Origin: a virus
Virus record (IMG/VR): IMGVR_UViG_3300025679_000012
Span: 1-43,514 of that record
DNA length: 43,514 nt
Direction: 5' to 3' (one strand)
Both the position numbers and the translations under genes were made by a program. Positions within the stretch are counted from its first letter, which is position 1, and every line of letters starts with the position of its first letter. Below are positions 1 to 7,067 of this stretch, piece after piece. The notes beneath the pieces are model-generated. The model saw only the letters and a program-made list of their open reading frames with translations. It was not told the origin of the DNA and searched no databases.

Positions 1-306
1 AAAGTGGACACAGCCGCCGACCAGAGTGTGGTCATTGCGGCTGCAAGTACCGACCCAATCTGTGGCGTTCTTCAAAACAAGCCAAAGGCGGGCAAGGCAG
101 CAGTCGTCCGTTGGGGTGGCAGTTCAAAGGTTATCGCAGGTGGCACGATCACTCGTGGCGACCGCGTGACCTCAGACGGTTCCGGTCACTGCGTAACGAC
201 AACCACCAACAAGGATGTCGTGCTCGGCCTCGCGCTCAGCTCAGCAGTCTCCGGCGATGTCGTCGAGATTCAGCTTTCGCACCCTGCGAAAAACAGCTTC
301 ACCTAG
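1..306 (+). CDS. Capsid cement/decoration protein (DUF2190-like), C-terminal part
   Basis: This is the C-terminal part of a 127-residue protein whose start lies at 43298 at the other end of the window; the frame is continuous across the circular join. The sequence (PICGVLQNKPKAG, VRWGGSSKVIAGGTI, GDRVTSDGSGHCV, GDVVEIQLSHPA) matches the pattern of DUF2190 capsid cement proteins, small beta-rich proteins that bind the outside of the assembled capsid and stabilise it. It sits between the protease/scaffold gene and the major capsid gene, as in Mu-like heads. The apparent GTG at position 4 is an internal codon, not a start. One base differs between the two copies of the overlap (position 13 G, 43388 A), giving Ala or Thr. 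Family call is good; binding to the capsid is inferred. Confidence 0.75.
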   Translation, partial: KVDTAADQSVVIAAASTDPICGVLQNKPKAGKAAVVRWGGSSKVIAGGTITRGDRVTSDGSGHCVTTTTNKDVVLGLALSSAVSGDVVEIQLSHPAKNSFT

Positions 307-350
307 TCGATTTTTATCAAACTTACTTACCATTAATTTAAAACACTATT

Positions 351-1277
351 ATGGCACTCGTACAACAGGATGTCGTCGTCGATCCAGCGTTGAGTAACGT
401 CTCGATCAAGTACACCAACGACACCTTCATCGCTGACATTCTTTTCCCGATGGTAAAGACAGCGAAGCAGACAGGTAAATACTACATATACGATAAGAGC
501 AACCTCCGCGTCGATCAGACGACTCGTGCAGCTGGTAGCGGCGCGAACGAGATCGACTTCGGAGTGGCACCAACGGGGACGTTCTCCTGCGATGACCACG
601 CTCTGAAGGGCTTCGTGTCGGACGAAGTTCAGGATCAGGCAGATGCAGCCCTCAACCCGCTCATCGATGAGACTGAGACCATCACCGAGAAGCTCCTCCT
701 TGACCGTGAGACCAACGCGGCCACGATCATGCAAAACACAGCGACCCTCACTCAGAATACGACGCTCTCCGGAACGTCACAGTGGAGTGACTACCAAAAC
801 TCCGACCCAGTAGGTGACGTACGTACAGCTCGCACCACAGTGCACTCTGCCACGTTCAAGAAGCCAAACACACTCGTGCTTGGTAAGCAGACGATGGATA
901 TCCTCTGCGAGCACCCACAAATCCTCGAGCGCATCAAGTACTCACAGCTCGGTGTTGTGACACCTGAATTGCTCGCTCGCCTCTTCCAAGTCGAAAAGGT
1001 CATTGTCGGTGAAGCCGGCAGCCTCTCAAGCAAGGAAGGCCAGACAGACGCACTCGCGTACATCTGGGGCAAGCACGCATGGGTCGTCTACATCAGTCCA
1101 CGCGTAAGTCTCAAGATGCTCACCTTCGGTGTCACCTTCACTTACTCACAACGCATCGCTAAGCGTTGGAGAGACGAGGACCGCGAAGGAACCTACGTGC
1201 GTATCGGTAGCGATAACTACGTACAGGCCGTCATCGCCGCCGCAGCCGCCTACTTTATCAAAAACGCAGTAGCCTAA
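351..1277 (+). CDS. Major capsid protein (Mu gpT-like, HK97 fold expected)
   Basis: A 308-residue protein with the look of a major capsid protein: an N-terminal VVVDPALSNVSIKY segment, a LFPMVKTAKQTGKYY stretch, a long central alpha/beta region and a C-terminal segment with KRWRDEDREGTYVRIG. Location directly after the protease/scaffold and cement genes and upstream of small virion genes is the normal order for a head module. There is no Shine-Dalgarno; the leader is AT-rich (AAAACACTATT before ATG). It is followed within 16 nt by a strong hairpin, which may protect the mRNA. The HK97 fold is expected from the family and not directly visible. Role is fairly sure from context and length. Confidence 0.85.
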   Translation: MALVQQDVVVDPALSNVSIKYTNDTFIADILFPMVKTAKQTGKYYIYDKSNLRVDQTTRAAGSGANEIDFGVAPTGTFSCDDHALKGFVSDEVQDQADAALNPLIDETETITEKLLLDRETNAATIMQNTATLTQNTTLSGTSQWSDYQNSDPVGDVRTARTTVHSATFKKPNTLVLGKQTMDILCEHPQILERIKYSQLGVVTPELLARLFQVEKVIVGEAGSLSSKEGQTDALAYIWGKHAWVVYISPRVSLKMLTFGVTFTYSQRIAKRWRDEDREGTYVRIGSDNYVQAVIAAAAAYFIKNAVA

Positions 1278-1292
1278 CTAAACGGCTCGTAA

Positions 1293-1317
1293 GGGTCCGC
1301 GGAATGTCCGCGGACCC
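1293..1317 (+). terminator. Strong hairpin after the major capsid gene
   Basis: Perfect 11-bp inverted repeat GGGTCCGCGGA / TCCGCGGACCC with a 3-nt ATG loop, 16 nt after the capsid stop codon. There is no T run, so it is more likely an mRNA-stabilising or attenuating hairpin than a classical intrinsic terminator. A second weaker hairpin (GCAGG..CCTGC) follows before the next start. Confidence 0.55.
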
Positions 1318-1360
1318 GAGCAGGCGGGAATCAAACCCCTGCCCATAGCCCAAAATCACT

Positions 1361-1894
1361 ATGGCAAAAAACGTCTCACAGCTTAAGCAAGTAGCACCAG
1401 AATTCCAGTCACAGCGTGGCGCAGTGAAGTGCGAAGCGGTCCTCGGTCTCAAAAAGACCGCGACTGCTATCTACGACACCTCAGTCAACGATAGTGCTGG
1501 CGTTTCAAACAAGACCGTCGCGGCACACGGCCTCGGGGTCTTTCTTCCTATCGGAGCAATCATCACCAACGCATGGACGGACGTGAAGACAGCGTTCACC
1601 TCTGGCACGAGTGCAGCGACCATCGCACTCAAGGCAGAAGGTGCAGGTGACCTCGTAGTAGCCGTAGCCATCAACTCGGGCACGACACGATGGGGCGCAG
1701 GTCTCGGTGGGTGTCTCCCGGGCAACCCAGCTGAAGCGACCGTAGCAGGCGATACAGGTATCCTCTCTGCGGCCCGCACAGCAGCAACGTACATCAAGAC
1801 GACCGCAGAGCGTGAAATCATCGCAACGGTAGCGGTGGAAGCACTCACTGCAGGCAAGATGGCAATCTTCGTCGAGTACGTGCAATCCTTGTAA
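1361..1894 (+). CDS. Probable virion protein, unknown family
   Basis: A 177-residue protein starting MAKNVSQLKQVAPEF. It is rich in Ala, Thr, Val and Gly, with alternating polar and hydrophobic stretches (ATIALKAEGAGDLVVAVAI, ATVAVEALTAGKMAIFVEYV) typical of beta-sandwich virion components. It lies two genes after the cement protein in the head operon, so a head decoration or fibre role is plausible. I do not recognise a named family. The start is the only ATG preceded by an A-rich leader (CCCAAAATCACT) and is consistent with neighbours. Confidence 0.6.
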   Translation: MAKNVSQLKQVAPEFQSQRGAVKCEAVLGLKKTATAIYDTSVNDSAGVSNKTVAAHGLGVFLPIGAIITNAWTDVKTAFTSGTSAATIALKAEGAGDLVVAVAINSGTTRWGAGLGGCLPGNPAEATVAGDTGILSAARTAATYIKTTAEREIIATVAVEALTAGKMAIFVEYVQSL

Positions 1895-1913
1895 TAATTA
1901 ATCGCGCAATACC

Positions 1914-2306
1914 ATGAACACTATCCTATACGTCCTCTCGAACCTCAAACACAACGGCGACGTCTACGCTGCCGGATCGTTCATTGAGGCAACCGAGGCA
2001 GACCTGAAAGCTCTCGAGACGCTCGTCACCGACGGCGTTCTTCGAGTGATGGAAGGTGCCAAGACGACTGCGGAAGCAGCCGAAACAATCGCTAACGAGA
2101 AGGCAGTAGCACTTGACGCAGTAGAATCAGCCAAGGAAAACGCCCCTGAAGACACGTGGGGACCGAAGACTGAGACCACTGCAGAGAAGGTCGACACAAC
2201 CGCAACCGAGACCAAGGTGGACACCGGCAGTGCACCGATCGTCGGGACCGGAGACGTTGACCCAAACGCAGGCAAGCCTGCTGCACCATCAGGTAACGAC
2301 CTCTAA
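1914..2306 (+). CDS. Hypothetical virion-operon protein with low-complexity acidic tail
   Basis: 130 residues. The first ~45 (YVLSNLKHNGDVYAAGSFIE, then EADLKALETLVTDGVLRV) form a compact domain seen in small phage head-region proteins that measure or list an N-terminal 'length/requirement' motif; the rest is a Thr/Glu/Ala-rich low-complexity tail, probably disordered, ending AAPSGNDL. It lies in the head module with a 5' leader ending GCGCAATACC. No catalytic motif is visible. Function is unknown; a virion role is inferred from position only. Confidence 0.55.
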   Translation: MNTILYVLSNLKHNGDVYAAGSFIEATEADLKALETLVTDGVLRVMEGAKTTAEAAETIANEKAVALDAVESAKENAPEDTWGPKTETTAEKVDTTATETKVDTGSAPIVGTGDVDPNAGKPAAPSGNDL

Positions 2307-2310
2307 TACC

Positions 2311-2886
2311 ATGAACAACCTCAAAACAAAGATAGCAATATTCGCAGTAGCGCTCGCACTCTCCGGAGTGGCGGGCATTGCCTATGGAGCGAGCTACTTC
2401 TCGGGCACTGTCCAGACATCGGCAGCAACGTCGACCCCAGCGTACATGACACCCGGCAACGCCACATCGACACTGACGTACAACACGCTCACCAACTCGA
2501 GTGTGGCGACTGCAGTACCGAGTGGCTCACAGGCAGCGACCAAGGCGGAGTTCGTCTACCTCGCAGGCCAACTCACCGGAAGCTCGACGAGTGCGGTGCT
2601 ACACATCACACCAGAGTACAGTGTCGACGGCATCGACTGGTATCAGGGCTACGGCATCCTCGTGAACATTTCAACGACTACACCAAACCCGACCTATGCA
2701 TACGGAACCGTTGACGCAATCAACATCCCATACGCATCAACTACTGTTGGAGGCAACTCAGCATCGTCCATTGACCGCTTCATCGTGAAGATCCCCGTAC
2801 CAACAAAAGACGTTCGCTTCGTAGTAACACTCACCGGCGCAAACGCCGCTTTCTGGGGCCAAGTCATCCCAATCAAGAACCAATAA
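2311..2886 (+). CDS. Exported virion-operon protein with signal peptide
   Basis: 191 residues from the ATG at 2311 (leader CTAATACC); a longer frame reaches back to 2230 but would overlap the previous gene. The N-terminus MNNLKTKIAIFAVALALSG followed by VAGIAYGAS is a classical signal peptide or membrane anchor: two lysines, about 15 hydrophobic residues and an AxA-like cleavage region. The mature part is Ser/Thr/Pro/Gly-rich and beta-strand prone (HITPEYSVDGIDWYQGYGI, DVRFVVTLTGANAAFWGQV). An exported protein inside a phage head operon is unusual. It could be a surface-displayed or periplasmic factor or a virion component with a hydrophobic anchor. No family recognised. Confidence 0.6.
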   Translation: MNNLKTKIAIFAVALALSGVAGIAYGASYFSGTVQTSAATSTPAYMTPGNATSTLTYNTLTNSSVATAVPSGSQAATKAEFVYLAGQLTGSSTSAVLHITPEYSVDGIDWYQGYGILVNISTTTPNPTYAYGTVDAINIPYASTTVGGNSASSIDRFIVKIPVPTKDVRFVVTLTGANAAFWGQVIPIKNQ

Positions 2887-2907
2887 TTACTAGTAAACGA
2901 AACCACC

Positions 2908-3456
2908 ATGGCAGCAACATTCGAATTTGAACGTGACACAGGTACGCAGACGGGCTCTCCAACAAAGGGCACGACTCGCACCACTGCGATCACCGACACC
3001 AACTGGAAGAACACCGACACCGTGGGCACCGCGTACTCCGCAGCGCCAATCACTGCCGGTAGTAACAGCTTCGAGATTTGGAACTTCGGACACTTCTCGG
3101 GCTCCTTCAACCAGATCAGTGCGGGCCTTTTCGCACACACGTCGGTAGCGTTCGGCACCGGACTCACACTCAAGGGATGCCCAGCATGTACCACGACGTC
3201 AGGCTTGGCCTACACGACACCGAGCGCCTCTACAAACGCATCGCTCACCGTCGACATGACGACAGCCGTCGCAATCGGCTCTGGCGTGGCAGTCTTCTTC
3301 GGAGGCACCGGACCAGAGGCAGCAACGATGGCAGCGTCTCAGGCGACCAACCCATGCTACACCAACTACCTCACCACCCAGCTCCAGACATCTGGCTCGG
3401 CAGCCGCAGGCGATACGGCGACGGTGACCCTTACTCTTCAGTATAACGAGAACTAA
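2908..3456 (+). CDS. Probable virion protein, unknown family
   Basis: 182 residues, starting MAATFEFERDTGTQTG after the leader AACGAAACCACC. Composition is Thr/Ser/Gly/Ala-rich with few charges, and a pair of cysteines in KGCPACTTT near residue 92 plus one in NPCYTNY. Strand-like segments and the C-terminal TATVTLTLQYNEN suggest a beta-sandwich. It sits in the head operon immediately before three small genes; decoration or head-tail joining roles are possible. I recognise no family. Confidence 0.55.
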   Translation: MAATFEFERDTGTQTGSPTKGTTRTTAITDTNWKNTDTVGTAYSAAPITAGSNSFEIWNFGHFSGSFNQISAGLFAHTSVAFGTGLTLKGCPACTTTSGLAYTTPSASTNASLTVDMTTAVAIGSGVAVFFGGTGPEAATMAASQATNPCYTNYLTTQLQTSGSAAAGDTATVTLTLQYNEN

Positions 3457-3458
3457 GT

Positions 3459-3725
3459 ATGGACACAGATACATCAAAGAAGGTCGTAATGTTTGACGCA
3501 TCCCTGCAGAAGGACTGCGATCACACGATCGACATCGATGGAGCCGGGGAGATTGTGCTCACGAGCGTAGAGAGCGGTCACTTCGTCAAGTTCCCAGCCG
3601 GGACCGACGCAGCACAACTCGCTGAACTCATCGCAGCCCACAAGGCAGCAAACGAGGGCCAGATAACTCAGGCATCCATCGAGGAGAAGAAGGCAGCACT
3701 CATCGCCGGGCTCACAGGCATCTAA
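3459..3725 (+). CDS. Small hypothetical protein in head operon
   Basis: 88 residues, starting 2 nt after the previous stop (TAA-GT-ATG), so probably translationally coupled. N-terminal half is beta-prone (KKVVMFDASLQKDCDHTIDI), C-terminal half is helical and charged (DAAQLAELIAAHKAANE, SIEEKKAALIAGL). No motif identifies a function. The tight spacing and shared strand place it in the virion operon. Confidence 0.5.
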   Translation: MDTDTSKKVVMFDASLQKDCDHTIDIDGAGEIVLTSVESGHFVKFPAGTDAAQLAELIAAHKAANEGQITQASIEEKKAALIAGLTGI

Positions 3726-3750
3726 ACCATTACCCAGTAACGTCAATCCA

Positions 3751-4167
3751 ATGACTACAGCATCAATCATTCCGCTCAAGTACCTCTTCACTGCGACCTT
3801 CATCGATGGCTCGTCCATCGTGCAGACGCCAGATGACCAGAGCATCATCGAACCCGGGAAGCGTTCTCAATTCTTCGACGTTCTCGAGCTCGCCAAGCAA
3901 AAGCAACTCGTGTCCTTCGTCCTCAAGGGGGAAGGGCATGAGTTCGGCGTAGACCTACGTGACGGCCACTTCGAAATTGACGGGGTGGCATTCAACATGC
4001 ACGAGGAGGAGATGCCGGGCTTCGAGCTGATATTCTTCCGCCAGCACACGCACAAATTCAATCAGGGCAAGGAGAAGGATACCGAGCTGAGTCATGACGT
4101 TGTCTACCGCATGGGATGGAAGGTGCCCGGGCAACAAACTTATCAACGAGTAATGCAATTCGACTAA
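3751..4167 (+). CDS. Hypothetical protein in head operon
   Basis: 138 residues with a beta-rich N-terminal part (LKYLFTATFIDGSSIVQTP) that includes FVLKGEGHEFGVDLRDGHF and ends with GWKVPGQQTYQRVMQFD. It shows no signal peptide, membrane segment or catalytic motif. The order after several small virion genes and before another beta-sandwich protein suggests a virion or assembly role, which is inference. Confidence 0.5.
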   Translation: MTTASIIPLKYLFTATFIDGSSIVQTPDDQSIIEPGKRSQFFDVLELAKQKQLVSFVLKGEGHEFGVDLRDGHFEIDGVAFNMHEEEMPGFELIFFRQHTHKFNQGKEKDTELSHDVVYRMGWKVPGQQTYQRVMQFD

Positions 4168-4175
4168 ACAATTTT

Positions 4176-4727
4176 ATGTCACGACAACTATGGGTAGAGG
4201 AGATCGCCGATGAGCAAGGCATCAACGGCACAGCCATCACGGGCTCATCGGAGACCATCCTATTCCCTGACAACACTATCCCGAACGGCTTCATGCGTGA
4301 CGGCCGCAAACTGCGCATCACCGCATGGTTCAAGTACTCCAACGTAGTGACGACACCGGGCTCCATTACCTTCCGTCTTCGATGGGGAGGCGTTGCCGGT
4401 ACACTGCTTGCAACGACGAGCGCCATCGCACTCAACATCACCGCCGAGACAGACATCATGGCAACGATGGTGATTGACCTGACTGTCCGCTCCAACGGGG
4501 GATCGGGCACCATCCTCGCAATGGGACTCGTCACCCTCGCCCAGCAGCTCGCAGCGAGCAACAATGCACCAGCATTCATGGGCTCAGCCGGAGGCGCAAG
4601 CACCAACACACCGGCCGCTGTTACCGTTGCGCTCAACGCCGACACCGCACTCTCGCTGACGTATCAGTCGACCGTCACCACCGGATCAATCACCGGCATG
4701 CAGTACACGCTCGAGGCACTCAACTAA
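4176..4727 (+). CDS. Probable virion protein (beta-sandwich type)
   Basis: 183 residues from the ATG at 4176, 8 nt after the previous stop (leader AACAATTTT); a longer frame to 4116 would overlap the upstream gene. Content such as KLRITAWFKYSNVVTTPGSI and TFRLRWGGVAGTLLATTSAI is typical of a jelly-roll or beta-sandwich in which strands are measured out by Thr/Ala/Gly. It resembles tail or head fibre accessory proteins in style only. Function unknown; placed in the virion operon. Confidence 0.55.
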   Translation: MSRQLWVEEIADEQGINGTAITGSSETILFPDNTIPNGFMRDGRKLRITAWFKYSNVVTTPGSITFRLRWGGVAGTLLATTSAIALNITAETDIMATMVIDLTVRSNGGSGTILAMGLVTLAQQLAASNNAPAFMGSAGGASTNTPAAVTVALNADTALSLTYQSTVTTGSITGMQYTLEALN

Positions 4728-4728
4728 C

Positions 4729-5139
4729 ATGGCTTACTCCGCAAAAATAATCGGCAAGGTACTTGAGCGTGGGCAACTCAAGGTACAGGTGCAATATAAA
4801 AGCGACTCCGACACATTCGAGGAGTACATCGTCGTAAGCCGCGGCCAGCCGGAGGGATGGCTTACAGAGTGCATCAAGGCACGTCTCGCAGACTTAAATG
4901 AGTTGCCAGCAATCCATGAAGCGATCGTAACTCCGAGCGAGGAAATTACCCATGACATCCACGCACCGGAGCCAAAGACTCTAACGCCACGCGAGGAATA
5001 CGCAGCAGACCTGCAGCGCTTTGAAAAGTTTGTGCATGCGGTCGCGCGAGGCCTTACAACAGTGCAGCATGACGACTTTGTGGCACTCAAGAAAAAGCTC
5101 GCCGACAACTTCACTCCAGAGTATCTCGACCTCTTCTAA
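4729..5139 (+). CDS. Hypothetical protein preceding the sulfation cassette
   Basis: 136 residues, starting one base after the previous stop (TAAC-ATG). It begins with a beta-rich domain (MAYSAKIIGKVLERGQLKVQ, with VQYKSDSDTFEEYIV) and ends with a helical charged half (REEYAADLQRFEKFVHAVAR, VALKKKLADNFTPEYLDLF). The pattern of a small barrel plus a helical tail is common in virion or assembly accessory proteins. No family is recognised. Confidence 0.5.
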   Translation: MAYSAKIIGKVLERGQLKVQVQYKSDSDTFEEYIVVSRGQPEGWLTECIKARLADLNELPAIHEAIVTPSEEITHDIHAPEPKTLTPREEYAADLQRFEKFVHAVARGLTTVQHDDFVALKKKLADNFTPEYLDLF

Positions 5140-5143
5140 AACC

Positions 5144-5482
5144 ATGATTTACTCACTCTACCCCGGACGATTCCAGCCGTTTCACAAAGCGCATGCGGCG
5201 ATAGTGCAAGGGCTACTCGACGAGGGCAAGAGTGTCTGCGTTGCGCTGAGGGACACACCAAAGAGCGACACAGACCCGTACACCATTGATGAGCGCACGG
5301 CATTCATACGCGCATACTTCCCTAACGAGGAAAGGGTAAAAATTATCACGCTCCCCGACATCGAAGAAATCGTGTACGGCAGAAAGGTCGGGTACGGCAT
5401 CCGAGAGGTACACCTTAGTCCAGAGCTTGAGGCCATCTCAGCAACACAAATACGCAATGATAACTTGGCTGACCGGAAATAG
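5144..5482 (+). CDS. HxxH nucleotidyltransferase (NMNAT/cytidylyltransferase-like)
   Basis: 112 residues from the ATG at 5144, 4 nt after the previous stop. The N-terminus has the nucleotidyltransferase signature YPGRFQPFHKAHAAI, with H14 and H17 as the HxxH pair (HKAH), and near the C-terminus ISATQIR, the counterpart of the ISGTxxR motif. Members transfer NMP from an NTP to a phosphate-containing substrate; NMN adenylyltransferases, cytidylyltransferases and ATP sulfurylases share the fold. It overlaps the APS kinase gene by 26 nt, so it is probably co-translated. The neighbours make an ATP-sulfurylase-like step (forming APS) attractive, but the sequence alone looks closer to NadM-type enzymes, so the substrate is unresolved. 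Confidence 0.75.
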   Translation: MIYSLYPGRFQPFHKAHAAIVQGLLDEGKSVCVALRDTPKSDTDPYTIDERTAFIRAYFPNEERVKIITLPDIEEIVYGRKVGYGIREVHLSPELEAISATQIRNDNLADRK

Positions 5483-5777
5483 CGGGGCCGGCAAAACAAC
5501 CCTCGCCAACAAGATGCGCAGGCACGAAATACTGCTCGATGGCGACGCCATGCGCGCGGTGTGGCCGGGCTTGGGCTTTACGAAAGCGGACCGCTGGAAA
5601 AATAACCTGCGCATCGCTCGATTGGCAAAGGAACTTGACCGTCAGGGCTTCGACATCATTGTCTCCACAATTTGTCCGTACAGGAAACTGCGTGAAGAAG
5701 TGCGACACATCACTGGATGTCGCTTTATTTACATCGAAGGCGGCCGCACCGGCAAACAATACCCCTATGAAAAATGA
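5457..5777 (+). CDS. cysC: Short adenylylsulfate (APS) kinase
   Basis: 106 residues from the ATG at 5457, overlapping the nucleotidyltransferase gene. APS kinase phosphorylates APS at the 3' position to give PAPS, the sulfate donor. Visible motifs are Walker A GNSGAGKTT (residues 7-15), DGD at 28-30, the LGFTKADRWKNNLRIA segment matching the family's LGFSxxDRxxNxRR region, and ICPYRKLREEV matching ISPxRxxR. Typical CysC proteins are about 170-200 residues; here the segment between the VDT-like strand and the PYE motif appears deleted and the protein ends GKQYPYEK. So it is a compact, possibly altered kinase. It overlaps the sulfotransferase start by 11 nt, indicating a coupled cassette. Confidence 0.8.
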   Translation: MITWLTGNSGAGKTTLANKMRRHEILLDGDAMRAVWPGLGFTKADRWKNNLRIARLAKELDRQGFDIIVSTICPYRKLREEVRHITGCRFIYIEGGRTGKQYPYEK

Positions 5778-6354
5778 CACCGTCTACATCGTCAGTAGCT
5801 TCCACCGTAGCGGATCATCAATGATGATGCGCTGTCTTGAGGCTGGTGGCCTAGAGGCGTACTTCGATCCGTTCCTCGACACGGCATGGAATTTGATTTA
5901 CGGCAACAGTGACTATACGCCCAACCCCAATGGCTTCTATCACACCGATGACGAGCAAACAGACTGGCCGAGCTTTCATTCCGACCACAAGGGCAAGGTC
6001 GTAAAAGTGTTCCGGCGCGACCTCCACATCCTTCGCCCCGGAGCGTACAAGGTGGTGTTTATGACGCGCAACCCAGATGAGGTACGCGCCTCGATGCGGG
6101 CATTCTCTCCAAATACAACGTGGGGCCACATGGAGGTCGCCACTCATTTCTACGACCAAATAAAAGATGCGACGCTGGAGGCATTGCGCAAGCGTCCAGA
6201 CATGGAGATTCTGGAAGTAAACTACGGAGATGTAATCGCTGACCCAGTCAAGCAGTTTGAAAAAATAAGAGACTTCGGTATCCCGATTGATCCAGAAAAA
6301 GCAGCTGCCATGGTCGACAGCTCGCTCCATCGCTTTCGACTCGAGCGCGTATAA
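5767..6354 (+). CDS. PAPS-dependent sulfotransferase
   Basis: 195 residues from the ATG at 5767, which lies inside the end of the APS kinase gene. It has the two PAPS-binding motifs of the sulfotransferase superfamily: the 5'-phosphosulfate loop SSFHRSGSSMMM (residues 10-21) and the 3'-phosphate region FMTRNPDEVRAS with R101 and S109. Such enzymes move sulfate from PAPS to a hydroxyl or amine of a sugar, protein or small molecule. Directly following a PAPS-forming kinase, it probably uses PAPS made by that enzyme. The acceptor is unknown; tail or capsid glycans or proteins and host surface sugars are candidates given the virion operon context. Confidence 0.8.
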   Translation: MKNDTVYIVSSFHRSGSSMMMRCLEAGGLEAYFDPFLDTAWNLIYGNSDYTPNPNGFYHTDDEQTDWPSFHSDHKGKVVKVFRRDLHILRPGAYKVVFMTRNPDEVRASMRAFSPNTTWGHMEVATHFYDQIKDATLEALRKRPDMEILEVNYGDVIADPVKQFEKIRDFGIPIDPEKAAAMVDSSLHRFRLERV

Positions 6355-6357
6355 TTT

Positions 6358-7020
6358 ATGTCACGAAACGTAACACCATACACCACATGTGGCACGGCGG
6401 CCGATGACTCCACCGTAGGCACTCAAACGTGGGCAAGCCCAAACACAATCGCGGGAAATTACAATAGCATCAGTACCGCCACGACATGCACAGGAGTTGT
6501 CAACACCACTAAGACAACGCACTATCTAAAATGCACAAATTTTGGATTCAAACTACCCGCCGATGCCGTCATCCAAGGCATACAGGTGCGCATTGGCAAG
6601 TACAAAGGCACCACGGGCCCGACCGTAAAAGACGCAAACGTAAAGCTCGTGACTAACGGTTCAATAGCAGCGAGCACCGACAAGGCCGACACCGTGACTG
6701 CATACGCTTTGCAATCTGGAGGTGCTCCTCAGTATCAAGGGACGCAACCGTATGGCGGTCTTGGAGATCTTTGGGGGCTCACGCTTGTGGCATCGGACAT
6801 CAACAACTCGGGCTTCGGGGCAGCCATTGCTTGCACCCTAACCAGTACATCCGATGCGACAGCGGTCGTTGACATACAAACCTGCCAGATCATCGTGTAC
6901 TACGACAGTCAAAGACTCGGCAAAGGGCGCACCGAGGAGCGCTACAAACCAGCACCATTCAAGCCCGGAGACGGTACATTTATTAGCAACCTCAGAGGTC
7001 GAAAGATAATCAGGTCTTAA
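6358..7020 (+). CDS. Probable tail or virion surface protein
   Basis: 220 residues after the leader TATAATTT. Thr/Ser/Gly/Ala-rich, with four cysteines (TTCGT, TTCTGV, LKCTNF, AIACTL) that could pair in the extracellular virion, strand-like segments (AVIQGIQVRIGKYKG, DIQTCQIIVYYDS) and a basic C-terminal tail (NLRGRKIIRS). The layout resembles beta-sandwich fibre or decoration proteins. It comes right after the sulfotransferase and before the repeat protein, so it could be a sulfation target, which is speculation. Confidence 0.55.
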   Translation: MSRNVTPYTTCGTAADDSTVGTQTWASPNTIAGNYNSISTATTCTGVVNTTKTTHYLKCTNFGFKLPADAVIQGIQVRIGKYKGTTGPTVKDANVKLVTNGSIAASTDKADTVTAYALQSGGAPQYQGTQPYGGLGDLWGLTLVASDINNSGFGAAIACTLTSTSDATAVVDIQTCQIIVYYDSQRLGKGRTEERYKPAPFKPGDGTFISNLRGRKIIRS

Positions 7021-7067
7021 AATAAAAACAGCCGGCCGCAATCCAATGCGACAGACACACCAATCCC

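Noticed and set aside
1320-1360. tRNA T-arm-like sequence on the minus strand
   Set aside because: Only a loose T-arm resemblance; no acceptor, D or anticodon arms.
6350-6355. TATAAT box before the 6358 gene
   Set aside because: Only 2 nt from ATG and overlaps a stop codon; distance does not fit a leaderless start.
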